Shown in pieces: positions 51,646-60,953 of a stretch of DNA of 64,000 nucleotides. The notes beneath the pieces were generated by a model that was given only the letters and a program-made list of their open reading frames with translations, was not told the DNA's origin and searched no databases. The position numbers were made by a program, and so were the translations under genes. The stretch covers positions 62,001-126,000 of the forward strand of contig JAGFNW010000028.1 in NCBI GenBank assembly GCA_017592665.1. Reading direction: 5' to 3'. This stretch comes from Streptosporangiaceae bacterium NEAU-GS5. GTDB lineage: Bacteria > Actinomycetota > Actinomycetes > Streptosporangiales > Streptosporangiaceae. Within the stretch, counting starts at the first letter, position 1, and each line of letters begins with the position of its first letter.

Positions 51646-53174
51646 GGCAGCAGAGGATTGCGGACGGGCACGTATCCGGCGGCGCGGTCGGCCAGGCGGG
51701 CCCAGCGCACCGACAGGTTGGCCTTGGCCGGCAGCGTCGGCCGGGTCAGCAGGTCGTCGAGCGGCCAGCCGTGCGTCTCGGCGGCCTCGGCGATCACCTC
51801 GCGTGCCACGGGCCACAGCCGCTCCTCGCCGCCGAGCGTGGCCGCGATCTCGGCGAGGTGGTTGACGAACAGGCAGTAGACGACCCGATCCCAGCCGCGT
51901 TCGGCGTCGTAGGTCATGGCCTCCGACACCCGGCCCGGCGGCAGGTCGTGGCGTCCGGCGATCAGCTTGGTGCCCTCCATGTCCCGGAACACGGCCTGAA
52001 CGGGGGATCCGTCCGCATCGAGGCCGATCAGCACGTTCTGCAGGTGTGGCTCCAGAACCACCCCGTGTCGGGCGTAGGCGTCCAGGACCGGGAGGGCCAC
52101 CCGTTCCACGTACGCGCGCCACCACGCCACGGGGTCGCCAAGCGGCGTGAACCCGGTCGCGAGGGCCCCGGCGAGGATCGGCGTGACTCCGGGCGCGCAC
52201 CGCCCCCACGGGCTGCACCGGATCAGCACGCCGAGCCCTTCCAGCAGCCGCGTGCCGAGCCGTACGGACCGATAGCCCGGCTCGGGAAGCCACGCCGTGC
52301 CGGGGAACCGGGCCGCGAGATCGGCGAAGACCGGCCCGAGCCGGGAGCTCAGCTCGACCGCCCCGGACAGCTCATACCAGGCGTTCTTCCGCACACAGTT
52401 GGTGATCCGCACGTTCAGCGAGAACTTCAGGCACTTGTCGATCAACGGGTCGTAGACCGTCCGGACCGACGAGGTCGGGACGACATCGGCCGGGGCGGGC
52501 CCCAAATCCACCAGATCCGCCCCGAAGTCCGGAGCGAGCAGCTCGACCTGGTAGGGGTGGGCGGGAAGCAGGACGTATCCCTCCGGGGCCGCTGCGATCC
52601 GGTCGAGCGCGGACACATCGCCTTCCTCCGCCACAAGGCCGGCGCGCACGGCGAGCAGGCGGAGCGGGAACCGCGCGTGCGTCTCCGGCGCGTACGCCAG
52701 GGGGACGGCACGCGACTTGGGCGACGGATGACACGGATGGCCGGCGACCAGGGCCTGCTCGGACGCCAGCCACGGGTCGGCGGGCGGGGCCACGTTTCGG
52801 CGGGCGGCCAGGATCTCGGCGATCGTCGCCCTGCTGCCGGCCACCTGGGCCGCGAACTCGGCGTTGTCACCGAACAGCGCGGCCTGCGCCAGCGACGCGA
52901 GCCGGTCCGACGTGAGCGGCTCCCAGCCGCCGTCGAGCAGCGCCTCAGGCCGGCCGTCGAAACGCAGGGCGAGGCCGCGCACCCGGGCCCGGACGGGCAC
53001 GCCGCCGAGCCGGAGCATCCGGTGCGGCCCGTCGTCCCAGCCGGGCAGCTCGCGAAGGCAGCACCGCAGCAGCGCCTCGACGCTGGCCGTGTCGGCGGCG
53101 GTGTCGGCCGTGATTTCGGCGGTGGTGTCGGCGGAGGCGGCCGCGGCCTGGCCGGGCGGGCCGAGGAGGAGCAT
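51639..53174 (-). CDS. NRPS-independent siderophore synthetase (IucA/IucC) 1
   Basis: A 511-residue NIS synthetase that condenses carboxylates such as citrate with amines or alcohols using ATP. It has the AGHPCHPSPKSR motif (about 160), the RITNCVRKNAWYEL segment, GVVLEPHLQNVLIGL, VFRDMEGTKLI and the C-terminal KANLSVRW found in FhuF-containing IucA/IucC proteins. ATG 53174 shares a base with the upstream stop (TGATG); GTG 53186 is an alternative. It is the third gene of the operon. Confidence 0.9.
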   Translation of the reverse strand: MLLLGPPGQAAAASADTTAEITADTAADTASVEALLRCCLRELPGWDDGPHRMLRLGGVPVRARVRGLALRFDGRPEALLDGGWEPLTSDRLASLAQAALFGDNAEFAAQVAGSRATIAEILAARRNVAPPADPWLASEQALVAGHPCHPSPKSRAVPLAYAPETHARFPLRLLAVRAGLVAEEGDVSALDRIAAAPEGYVLLPAHPYQVELLAPDFGADLVDLGPAPADVVPTSSVRTVYDPLIDKCLKFSLNVRITNCVRKNAWYELSGAVELSSRLGPVFADLAARFPGTAWLPEPGYRSVRLGTRLLEGLGVLIRCSPWGRCAPGVTPILAGALATGFTPLGDPVAWWRAYVERVALPVLDAYARHGVVLEPHLQNVLIGLDADGSPVQAVFRDMEGTKLIAGRHDLPPGRVSEAMTYDAERGWDRVVYCLFVNHLAEIAATLGGEERLWPVAREVIAEAAETHGWPLDDLLTRPTLPAKANLSVRWARLADRAAGYVPVRNPLLPC

Positions 53175-54583
53175 CACGCCCCCCACAAGTAGTTGGGCCC
53201 GCTCGTGCCGTAGTACTTGTTGATGTCCTTCGCCCCCGTGCGTTCCTTGGCCACCAGCGTGCCCGCGGTGACCATCGATTTTCCGACCAATCTGGCCGCG
53301 TCGAGCGTGCGGGCCCGCAGCAGGCGGGCCATCGGCTCGTCCGCGTACGGCGCCAGCGCCCGGGCCAGGGCGTCGCGCACGAGGGCCCGGCCCTGGTCGC
53401 CGACGGCGCCGACGGCGACCGCGGCGGCCGCCAGGTGGAGCGTGATCGTGACGAACACGTCGGCGAGCGCGTGCGGGTCGTCGGTGAGCATCCGCCGGTC
53501 CGTGAAGGCCGGCGCGTCGATGCCGCGCGTCCGCAGCAGGCCGGGGGAGGCCAGCAGCCCGTCGTTGTCCTTGATCAGCAGCCGCGGGCCCGGCAGGACG
53601 AGCGCCAGGTTCTGCTGGTGGGCCTCCAGAGCGATGCCGTAGCGGACGAACAGCAGCACGTTCCAGCGCAGCAGCACGTCGAGGTAGTCGCGGAGCAGCC
53701 CCTTGGGGTCGGCGCTCAACTCCTCGAGGACCAGCGGCAGCGCCGCCACGGTCACGATCCGGCCCTCCGGCAGCCTGCGGACCATCCAGGCGAGGTATTC
53801 GTCGCCGCTGTGCGCGTACATCTGCTCGTCGGCCGCGAGCACCGGCATGTCCGGCTCGCGGCGCAGCACTTCGCGAAGGAGGAGCTCGGCCCTGGCCCCG
53901 TCCTCCAGCGTGCCCGGTTTGATCGACCGCCGATTGCGCGCGCCGAGCGTGCTGGTCGGCAGCGGCAGCTTCAGGTGGGTGCGCGCGTCGATCTCGACCG
54001 TGCGCATCGAGAGCGTGGGCCGTACGGTCAGATGGGGCTCAGGCAGGACGTCGGGCACGTACGGCGCGGTCAGCGGATGCACCGGGAAGAGGCCCTCGGA
54101 GGGGAAGAAGTCCGGTGTGGGCCACGATCCAGGCACCCGGGCCCAGCGCAGCTCGAACCGGGGCGCGAACTCGGGCGCGTACGCGATGAGCTGTTCTGGG
54201 GTGAGACCGCTGCGACCGCGTGCCGTGGGATAGATGGGGTGGCCGAGAGCGGCGGCGAGGCTGTCGAACCGCATGGTGCCGGTCGCCGGGATCGTCCGCA
54301 GCCGCAGCGCCGTCAGCGTTTCGTGGCATTCGCGGGCGAATGCCGTCACGTCATCGGCCGGGTCGGCGATGTCCGTCAGGGTGCCGAGCACCTCGTCGAG
54401 GGTCAGCTCCTCGGTCTCGGCCACCGCGAAGTCCTGGAACAGGCCTCCCGGCGCGAGCCGCACCCGGCGGCCCGAGGTCAGGACCAGCGCGGCGCCGTCC
54501 TTGTCGCGGGTCATCCGCGCGGCGATACCGCGGTAGTCCTCGCGCAACAGCGCGTCGAGGACCCGCCGGGCCAGCTGCGTCAT
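53174..54583 (-). CDS. NRPS-independent siderophore synthetase (IucA/IucC) 2
   Basis: A 469-residue NIS synthetase with ALGHPIYPTARGRSGLT (the HPxxP motif with Tyr in place of the second His), LPLPTSTLGARNRRSI, ALEAHQQNLALVL and LIKDNDG. The C-terminus ends INKYYGTSGPNYLWGA. It differs enough from its neighbour to suggest a second condensation with a different substrate. It overlaps the ATP-grasp gene by 4 nt (ATGA) and the next NIS gene by 1 nt. ATG 54583 is the start. Confidence 0.9.
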   Translation of the reverse strand: MTQLARRVLDALLREDYRGIAARMTRDKDGAALVLTSGRRVRLAPGGLFQDFAVAETEELTLDEVLGTLTDIADPADDVTAFARECHETLTALRLRTIPATGTMRFDSLAAALGHPIYPTARGRSGLTPEQLIAYAPEFAPRFELRWARVPGSWPTPDFFPSEGLFPVHPLTAPYVPDVLPEPHLTVRPTLSMRTVEIDARTHLKLPLPTSTLGARNRRSIKPGTLEDGARAELLLREVLRREPDMPVLAADEQMYAHSGDEYLAWMVRRLPEGRIVTVAALPLVLEELSADPKGLLRDYLDVLLRWNVLLFVRYGIALEAHQQNLALVLPGPRLLIKDNDGLLASPGLLRTRGIDAPAFTDRRMLTDDPHALADVFVTITLHLAAAAVAVGAVGDQGRALVRDALARALAPYADEPMARLLRARTLDAARLVGKSMVTAGTLVAKERTGAKDINKYYGTSGPNYLWGA

Positions 54584-55707
54584 GCGACGACCCAGGGGTT
54601 GTCGCGCAGGAAGCCCTCGATCGCCGTGTCCACCTCGTCCCGGGACGGCCCGATCGCGCGAACGATCCCCAGATAGTCGCGGTTGGTCCCGGTGATCTCG
54701 ATGGTGTCGCCGACCTTCCTGATCGGTTGGTGCCACAGGCCGTCCGACGCGTACGTGGGCGGAGCCTGGGTGACGGTGCCGGGGCGTTCGGCCATGAGGC
54801 TGAGCGTGGCACAGTGGCCGTCGCGGGATCCGGCCAGGGCCGGGGGCTGGGGCGCGGCCTCGCCGGCGTGCACGCGCAGGATCCACTCGAACAGCGGGAT
54901 CCCGAGGAAGTCGGCCATCAGCAGGTCGCAGTTGTCGCCGATCACCCGGTAGTTGACCTCGATGATCCGCGGGCCGTCGGCGGTGACGACGTATTCGGTG
55001 TGGCAGGCGCCGAAGCCGATCCCGATCGCGTCGAGAGCCTTCTCGATGTGCGGCTCGTCGCGCGGGCACCAGTCGAGCCGCTCCTCGGCGAAATGCGGCA
55101 GCGGGCCCAAGGTGGTGCGGAAACCACCGAGGACCTGCCGGTTACGGCCGTCTCCGAGCGTTTCGAGCGTGTAGAGGGGGCCTTCGAGGTATTCCTCCGC
55201 GACCATGGCCCGGCCCGGGACGATCGCCCGTGCCAGCTCCTCGTCATCGCGTACGAGGACCACGTCTTCGCTGGCCACGCCCTGAGCCGGCTTCACCACG
55301 GCGGGGAAGGGGAGGCGCGCGCCGGGCGTGAGCCGTACGGACCGGACCGATTCGACGCCCTGGCGGGTCAGCTCGCGGCGGGTCAGCGCCTTGTTCTTCG
55401 CGGTGACGCAGGCGCGCCAATCCTTGCCCGGCAGGCCGAAGTAGGCGGCGGCGAGCGCCGTCTCGGCCTGGATGTGGTCGGAGTTCGAGAAGATCACGTC
55501 GGGCCGATGGTGGCGGGCGATCACGTCGATCATGGCCCGCGCGTCGCGCACGTCGGTCTCGATGGCCTCGACCCGGCTTCCGGCCGGCGCGTAGCGGTCC
55601 GGCTGATCGGTCAGGATGGTGACATCCCATCCCAGGGCCTCTGCCGCGGGCAGGAACCCGTGCGTGACCGAGTCGGTTGGATTGAGCGCGGAGAGGTACA
55701 GCCGCAA
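54580..55707 (-). CDS. ATP-grasp ligase of siderophore operon
   Basis: A 375-residue ATP-grasp enzyme, first gene of the operon. It has an N-terminal Rossmann-like part (TILTDQPDRY, PDVIFSNSDHIQAE), the ATP-grasp core with FPAVVKPAQGVASEDVVLV, VAEEYLEGPLYTLE and RIIEVNYRVIGDN (metal-binding Glu/Asn), and a C-terminal small domain. Such ligases make amide bonds through acyl-phosphates. It may join an amino acid to a citrate or other carboxylate intermediate. TTG 55707 follows AGGGGG at good spacing. An iron box lies just upstream. Confidence 0.87.
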   Translation of the reverse strand: MRLYLSALNPTDSVTHGFLPAAEALGWDVTILTDQPDRYAPAGSRVEAIETDVRDARAMIDVIARHHRPDVIFSNSDHIQAETALAAAYFGLPGKDWRACVTAKNKALTRRELTRQGVESVRSVRLTPGARLPFPAVVKPAQGVASEDVVLVRDDEELARAIVPGRAMVAEEYLEGPLYTLETLGDGRNRQVLGGFRTTLGPLPHFAEERLDWCPRDEPHIEKALDAIGIGFGACHTEYVVTADGPRIIEVNYRVIGDNCDLLMADFLGIPLFEWILRVHAGEAAPQPPALAGSRDGHCATLSLMAERPGTVTQAPPTYASDGLWHQPIRKVGDTIEITGTNRDYLGIVRAIGPSRDEVDTAIEGFLRDNPWVVA

Positions 55708-55716
55708 GGAACCCCC

Positions 55717-55735
55717 TAAGGCAAGGCTTACCTAA
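55717..55735 (-). promoter_or_regulatory. DmdR/IdeR iron box upstream of siderophore operon
   Basis: The minus strand reads TTAGGTAAGCCTTGCCTTA, matching the 19-bp IdeR/DmdR consensus TWAGGTWAGSCTWACCTWA at 18 of 19 positions. It lies 10 bases before the TTG start of the ATP-grasp gene. Binding of iron-loaded repressor here should shut off the operon in iron-replete cells. Confidence 0.85.
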
Positions 55736-55808
55736 CCAGCGCAATGATAATCGACCACGTTCGGGTGCGTGGGGGAATCCGGTCGCGTGGGGGCTATGTT
55801 AAGGGGAC

Positions 55809-56711
55809 GTGGAGATCTCCGAAGGCCTGTTGGGCCCCTTGCTGCTGGCGCGCACCGTCATCGACCGATCGACGGCGCTACGCGGAGACAGCGGCTGGCT
55901 GGAGCGGGCCTGGGCCGACGACAAGACGCGCGTCCTGGTGATCGACGACGGCAACACGCAGATTCGCCGCTTCAGCGACGGCGTCGAGGTCGTGCTGCGG
56001 CCCCCCGCGGAGGCTCCGGAGGGCGACCGCTATCTGCTCGGCGTCGACGAGGACGGCGTCGCCTACTTCGCCGTGCGTGGCCCGCTGCCGCCCGGCGCGG
56101 AGACCGGTGGACTGCGGCAGATCGGCGCGCAGCTGGGCGACCGCGACGCGGGCCTGCTCGTTTACGCCGTGGCCTTGGAGGTCTGGCACACCACGCACCA
56201 GTTCTGCCCGCGATGCGGCAGCCGCACCGACGTGACCTCATCCGGGCACATGCGCGTCTGCCCGAAGGACGGAAGCGAGCACTTCCCCCGCGTCGACCCC
56301 GCGGTGATCATGCTGATCCGCGACGACGCCGACCGGGTCCTGCTCGCGCGCGGCCCGCAGTGGCCGGAGGGGCGGGTCTCCGTCCTCGCCGGCTTCGTCG
56401 AGCCCGGCGAGGCGCTCGAGCACGCGGTCATCCGCGAGGTGCGGGAAGAGGTCGGCATCGCCGTCACCGCGCCGCGCTACATGGGCAGTCAGCCGTGGCC
56501 GTTTCCGCGCAGCCTCATGCTCGGCTTCTTCGCGCGCGCGACCACGACCGACCTGCACTGCGACCCCGAAGAGATCGCCGAGGCCCACTGGTTCACCCGG
56601 GAGCAACTGCTCGCCGAGCTGGAAAGCGGCCGGCTCGCCCTGCCGTCGCCCATCTCCATCGCCCGCCGCCTCATCGAGACCTGGTACGGCGAGCCGCTGC
56701 CGGGAGACTAG
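55809..56711 (+). CDS. nudC: NAD(+) diphosphatase NudC
   Basis: A 300-residue Nudix enzyme of the NudC type, which cleaves NAD(H) and can decap NAD-RNA. The zinc ribbon uses CPRCGS with a second Cys in RVCPKDGS. The Nudix box is GFVEPGEALEHAVIREVREE followed by VGI, and the NudC-specific SQPWPFPRSLM lies just after. It matches Rv3199c and lies 8 bases from the convergent mycoredoxin gene. GTG 55809 is the start. Confidence 0.94.
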   Translation: MEISEGLLGPLLLARTVIDRSTALRGDSGWLERAWADDKTRVLVIDDGNTQIRRFSDGVEVVLRPPAEAPEGDRYLLGVDEDGVAYFAVRGPLPPGAETGGLRQIGAQLGDRDAGLLVYAVALEVWHTTHQFCPRCGSRTDVTSSGHMRVCPKDGSEHFPRVDPAVIMLIRDDADRVLLARGPQWPEGRVSVLAGFVEPGEALEHAVIREVREEVGIAVTAPRYMGSQPWPFPRSLMLGFFARATTTDLHCDPEEIAEAHWFTREQLLAELESGRLALPSPISIARRLIETWYGEPLPGD

Positions 56712-56718
56712 TGGGGCG

Positions 56719-56961
56719 CTAGATCCCCAGGCGGGCCTTGACCTCGATCACCGAGGGATTGGTGGCCGTGCTGCCGTCACCGAAAAGGACGGTCGGGACC
56801 GTCTGGTTGCCCCCGTTGACGCTCATCACGAATTCCGCCGCGCTTGGGTGCCGCTCGATGTCGATCTCCTGGAAGACGATCCCCTCGCGGCTCAACTGGC
56901 TCTTGAGTCGCTTACAGGGGCCGCACCAGCTGGTGGTGTAGACCGTGAGCGCCATCTTCAT
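56719..56961 (-). CDS. mrx1: Mycoredoxin (glutaredoxin-fold, Mrx1-like)
   Basis: An 80-residue glutaredoxin-fold protein with active site SWCGPCKRLK (CGPC) and the cis-Pro region QTVPTVLF. Mycoredoxins reduce mycothiol mixed disulfides in actinobacteria. It lies between nudC and the helicase uvrD2 as in mycobacteria (Rv3198A). The start may be ATG 56961 or ATG 56955. Confidence 0.9.
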   Translation of the reverse strand: MKMALTVYTTSWCGPCKRLKSQLSREGIVFQEIDIERHPSAAEFVMSVNGGNQTVPTVLFGDGSTATNPSVIEVKARLGI

Positions 56962-57009
56962 CCCTTCGTGTCCGTTGTGCAGTCATTGGCAACACGAAGG
57001 ACATCTTTG

Positions 57010-57888
57010 CTATTTCATGAGCCTGCCGATGACCCACTGCTCGACCGATTCGGCGACGCCAGGCTCACGGTAGAGGGGCGCGCTGTGCTGGGTGCCCGGC
57101 ATCGTCATGATGGTCATGTCCACTCCGGCCTCGGCGAGCGCACCCTGCAGGATCTCGCTGTGATACGGCGGGACGAACTCGTCCGCCGAGTGGACCGACA
57201 ACATCGGCGCGTCGCCCGGAGAGGCGTGCAGGGCCGGCTCCATGCTCCGCCAGATCCGCGGGCACTTGATCGGGCCGCAGCCACCCGCCAGCGCGATCGC
57301 CGCCTTCCTCAGGTGGCGCTGCTCGGCGTCGGCGCCCTGGTCGCCGTCGGCGTAGGCGGTCATGGGGGAGACCACCGGCGAGATCCCGACCACGCCGCGG
57401 AGGCCGGGCAGGCCGTCGCCGTAGGTGTCGACGGCCGCCGCGATGTGCCCGCCGGCCGAGAAGCCGATCACCGCATAGCGGTCGGGATCGGTGTTGAACT
57501 GCGCCGCGTGCCGCCGTACGGCGGAGATCGCGGTAAGGGCGTCCGACCGCTGCGCCGGCCACGGAGCGTCACCGGACAGCCGGTAGTCGATGTTGGCCAC
57601 CGTGAAGCCGAGCTGGGAGAAGCTCCGGCTCACCTCGGTCATGTACTTCTTGTCGCCGCTCGCCCACCAGCCTCCGTGGATCACGAAGACCGCGGGCCGT
57701 GCCTCACCCTCCGGGTGCCACCAGACGTCCATCCGCTGACGCACGTGCGAGCCGTACGAGAACGTCCTGACCTCGGTGACGACGGGGCTTGGAGTAGGAA
57801 CGGGATCGCCGGCCCGGGCGGCGGCCGGGGCCTGAGTCACAAATAGGGCAGCAAGCGCAAGGGCGCCGACACCCAACGCTGTTCGCAC
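57010..57888 (-). CDS. Secreted alpha/beta hydrolase (esterase-like)
   Basis: A 292-residue secreted hydrolase. The signal peptide is RTALGVGALALAALFVTQA. The HGGWW oxyanion motif, the elbow IGFSAGGHIA, Asp in HSADEFVP and His in GTQHSAPLY make up the hormone-sensitive-lipase-like site. GTG 57888 has a GGAGGCAGG site ahead of it. It is divergent from uvrD2. The substrate is unknown. Confidence 0.85.
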   Translation of the reverse strand: MRTALGVGALALAALFVTQAPAAARAGDPVPTPSPVVTEVRTFSYGSHVRQRMDVWWHPEGEARPAVFVIHGGWWASGDKKYMTEVSRSFSQLGFTVANIDYRLSGDAPWPAQRSDALTAISAVRRHAAQFNTDPDRYAVIGFSAGGHIAAAVDTYGDGLPGLRGVVGISPVVSPMTAYADGDQGADAEQRHLRKAAIALAGGCGPIKCPRIWRSMEPALHASPGDAPMLSVHSADEFVPPYHSEILQGALAEAGVDMTIMTMPGTQHSAPLYREPGVAESVEQWVIGRLMK

Positions 57889-57942
57889 CCTGCCTCCAAT
57901 GGTGTTGGCACATCCGTGGCCGACTGCTGGAAGGATGATGCC

Positions 57943-59967
57943 ATGGATGTCCTCGCGGGGTTGGATCCTGAGCAACGGCAGGTCGCCGAGGCGGTGCGCG
58001 GACCGGTCTGCGTGCTGGCCGGAGCGGGCACCGGAAAGACCCGCGCGATCACCCATCGCATCGCGTACGCCGTGCAGAGCGGGGTTGTCGACGCTCAGAG
58101 CGTGCTCGCTGTGACATTCACCACACGGGCCGCGGGAGAGCTGCGGCAGCGGCTGCGCGCGCTCGGCGCGCCCGGCGTCGTGGCGCGCACGTTTCACGCG
58201 GCGGCGCTGCGCCAGCTCACCTACTTCTGGCCGCGCGTGATCGGCGGCGACCCGCCGCAGGTGGTCGAGTCGAAGCTGCCCCTGCTGATCGAGGCCTGCC
58301 GGCGGCTGCGCAGAAACCCCGACCGCGGCGAGCTGCGCGACGTGGCCAGCGAGATCGAGTGGGCCAAGGTCACCCAGATCGGCCCCGATGACTATCCGTC
58401 CGCCGCGGTCAAGGCGCGCCGCACCCCGCCGATCCCGCCGGAGGAGGTGGCCCGGCTCTACGAGGGGTATGAGACGCTGCGCCGCCAGCGGCACCTTGTC
58501 GACTTCGAGACCATCCTCGAGCTCACCTCGGCCGTGATGACCGAGCACCGCGAGGTCGGCGACCAGATCCGCTCCCAGTATCGCTACTTCGTGGTCGACG
58601 AGTTCCAGGACGTCAACCCGCTGCAGAAGCTGCTGCTCGACACCTGGCTCGCCGGGCGCGACGACCTGTGCGTCGTGGGCGACCCAAACCAGACGATCTA
58701 CTCGTTCACCGGGGCCACCCCGCACTATCTGACCAGCTTCGCCGTCGAACACCCATCGGCCACCGTGATCCGGCTGGTCCGCGACTACCGGTCGACGCCG
58801 GAGGTGGTCTCCCTCGCCAACCGCGTGATGGCGAGGTCGCCGCACCGGCTCGAGCTGGTCGCCCAGCGGCCCGAAGGCCCCGCGCCCGAGTTCACCGAAT
58901 ACGACGACGAGCCGGCCGAGGCGCTCGGCGTCGCGCTGACCATCAAGAAGCTGATGGCCGACGGCCTGCCCACGCGCGAGATCGCCGTGCTGTTCCGGAT
59001 CAACGCCCAATCCGAGGCCTACGAGCAGGCCTTCACCGACGCCGGCGTGCCCTATCAGGTGAAGGGCGCGGAGCGGTTCTTCGAGCGTCCCGAGGTGCGG
59101 CAGGCCGTCGTGCTGCTGCGCGGCGCGGCCCGGTCGGCCGGATCCGACGAGCCGCTCGCCGAGGCCGTGCACGGCGTGCTCGCGGGCATCGGGCTCACAA
59201 GCGAGCCGCCCGCCGGCAAGCAGGCGCGCGAGAAGTGGGAATCGCTCCGGGCCCTGTCCAATCTGGCCGAAGGCTACGACGACCTGCCCACGTTCGTGGC
59301 CGAGTTGGAGCGCCGGGCCCTCGAGCAGCACGCGCCCCCGGTCGAAGGCGTCACGCTGGCCTCGCTGCACTCCGCCAAGGGCCTCGAATGGGACGCGGTC
59401 TTCCTCGTCGGGCTCACCGAAGGCATGGTGCCGATCGTCTACGCGGAGACCCCGGAGCAGGTCGAGGAGGAAAAGCGGCTGCTCTACGTCGGCATCACCC
59501 GGGCGCGCGAGCATCTGCACCTCTCCTGGGCGCTCGCCCGGTCGCCCGGCGGCCGCCGCTCGCGGCGTCCGTCCCGGTTCCTCGACAACCTTTCGCCGCG
59601 TACGGCGGCGCAGCCGTTCAAGCCGGTCGCCAAACGCGACCGGCGGGCCATGGCCGCGCCCGTCGCCTGCCGGATCTGCGGCAAGACCATCACCGTGGCC
59701 GCCGAGCAGAAGCTCGGCCGCTGCGCCACCTGCCCCGCCGACTACGACGAGGCCCTCCTCGAGGCCCTGCGCGCCTGGCGTACGACCGTCGCCAAAGAGG
59801 CCAAAGTCCCCGCCTACGTCGTCTTCACCGATGTCACGCTGCAGGCGATCGCCGAACGCGTTCCGGCAACAGAGGAAGACCTGCTCTCGATCGCCGGGAT
59901 CGGACGGGTCAAACTGGACAGATACGGTGAAGCCGTACTGGACCTGTGCCGCAAGGGGGACGCGTGA
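57943..59967 (+). CDS. uvrD2: UvrD2 ATP-dependent DNA helicase with HRDC domain
   Basis: A 674-residue superfamily 1 helicase. It has LDPEQRQVAEAVRGPVCVLA, Walker A AGAGTGKTRAIT, VVDEFQDVNPLQ, GDPNQTIYSFTG and SLHSAKGLEWDAVFLVG. After the motor come a four-Cys motif (CRICGKT ... CATCP) and a C-terminal HRDC domain (about 600-674). ATG 57943 is preferred, behind GGAAGG. UvrD2 is essential in mycobacteria. It ends in a GTGA overlap with tesB. Confidence 0.94.
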   Translation: MDVLAGLDPEQRQVAEAVRGPVCVLAGAGTGKTRAITHRIAYAVQSGVVDAQSVLAVTFTTRAAGELRQRLRALGAPGVVARTFHAAALRQLTYFWPRVIGGDPPQVVESKLPLLIEACRRLRRNPDRGELRDVASEIEWAKVTQIGPDDYPSAAVKARRTPPIPPEEVARLYEGYETLRRQRHLVDFETILELTSAVMTEHREVGDQIRSQYRYFVVDEFQDVNPLQKLLLDTWLAGRDDLCVVGDPNQTIYSFTGATPHYLTSFAVEHPSATVIRLVRDYRSTPEVVSLANRVMARSPHRLELVAQRPEGPAPEFTEYDDEPAEALGVALTIKKLMADGLPTREIAVLFRINAQSEAYEQAFTDAGVPYQVKGAERFFERPEVRQAVVLLRGAARSAGSDEPLAEAVHGVLAGIGLTSEPPAGKQAREKWESLRALSNLAEGYDDLPTFVAELERRALEQHAPPVEGVTLASLHSAKGLEWDAVFLVGLTEGMVPIVYAETPEQVEEEKRLLYVGITRAREHLHLSWALARSPGGRRSRRPSRFLDNLSPRTAAQPFKPVAKRDRRAMAAPVACRICGKTITVAAEQKLGRCATCPADYDEALLEALRAWRTTVAKEAKVPAYVVFTDVTLQAIAERVPATEEDLLSIAGIGRVKLDRYGEAVLDLCRKGDA

Positions 59968-60833
59968 ACTCAGCTCTCAAGGAGCTGCTCGACCTGCTCG
60001 ACCTGGAGCAGATCGAACTCGACATCTTCCGCGGGCGCAGCCCTGAGGAGCGGATCCAGCGGGTCTTCGGAGGCCAGGTCGCCGCGCAGGCCCTGGTCGC
60101 CGCCGGCCGTACGGTGCCGGACGACCGGATGGTCCACTCGCTGCACGCCTACTTCATCCGGCCCGGCGACCCGGCCATCCCGATCGTCTACAACGTGGAG
60201 CGGGTGCGCGACGGCCGGTCCTTCACCACGCGCCGCGTGGTCGCCGTACAGCACGGCAAGGCCATCTTCACGATGTCGGCGTCCTTCCACATCACCGAAG
60301 ACGGCGTCTCCCACCAGGCCGTCGTGATGCCCGAGGCGCCCGACCCCGAGACGCTGCCGACCTTCCAGGAACGCATGCAGCGCGTCGTGGGCGACGACCC
60401 CGGTTGGCGCGAGTGGCTCTCCCGGCCGCGCCCCGTCGACTCGCGCTACGTCAACGCGCTCACCTGGGAGGCCCAGCGCGACCCGAGCCTGATCTCCTCG
60501 GAGAACAACGTCTGGTTCCGCTACGACGCCGACCTGCCCGACGACCCGTTGCTGCACGTCGTCCTCGCCGCGTACGCGTCAGACTTCACCCTGGTCGACA
60601 CCGTCCTGCTGGCCCATGGCCTCGCCTGGGGCGCCTCCAACGTCGTCGGCGCCTCCCTCGACCACGCCATGTGGTTCCACCGGCCGTTTAGGGCCGACGA
60701 CTGGATCCTGTACGCCCAGGAGTCCCCCTGGAGCGGCGGCGCCCGCGGCCTCGCTCGGGGAGAGATGTTCACGTCGAGCGGCGACCTCTGCGTCTCGGTC
60801 GTACAGGAATGCATGATCCGCATGACCAGGTGA
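59964..60833 (+). CDS. tesB: Acyl-CoA thioesterase II (TesB-like)
   Basis: A 289-residue double-hot-dog thioesterase that hydrolyses acyl-CoA to free acid and CoA. It has RVFGGQVAAQALVAA, LHAYFIRPGDP and the second hot dog with ASDFTLVDTVLLAHG and SLDHAMWFHRPFR (catalytic Asp, and Thr/Gln region later). GTG 59964 overlaps the uvrD2 stop by 4 nt. Confidence 0.92.
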   Translation: MNSALKELLDLLDLEQIELDIFRGRSPEERIQRVFGGQVAAQALVAAGRTVPDDRMVHSLHAYFIRPGDPAIPIVYNVERVRDGRSFTTRRVVAVQHGKAIFTMSASFHITEDGVSHQAVVMPEAPDPETLPTFQERMQRVVGDDPGWREWLSRPRPVDSRYVNALTWEAQRDPSLISSENNVWFRYDADLPDDPLLHVVLAAYASDFTLVDTVLLAHGLAWGASNVVGASLDHAMWFHRPFRADDWILYAQESPWSGGARGLARGEMFTSSGDLCVSVVQECMIRMTR

Positions 60834-60953
60834 AACGCGAGATCTCTGGGCTCTGGGGTGGGTAGCCAGTGATGGTGTAATGAGGGCGTGGAGGAGGTTC
60901 GGGCGCGAGCCTCGGCCTGTCTCACTCTGAACCGCGATGCGCATCAGTCCTCC

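Noticed and set aside
57889-59520. Extension of the secreted hydrolase gene upstream to about 59520
   Set aside because: The frame happens to stay open antisense to uvrD2. The signal peptide and ribosome-binding site fix the start at GTG 57888.
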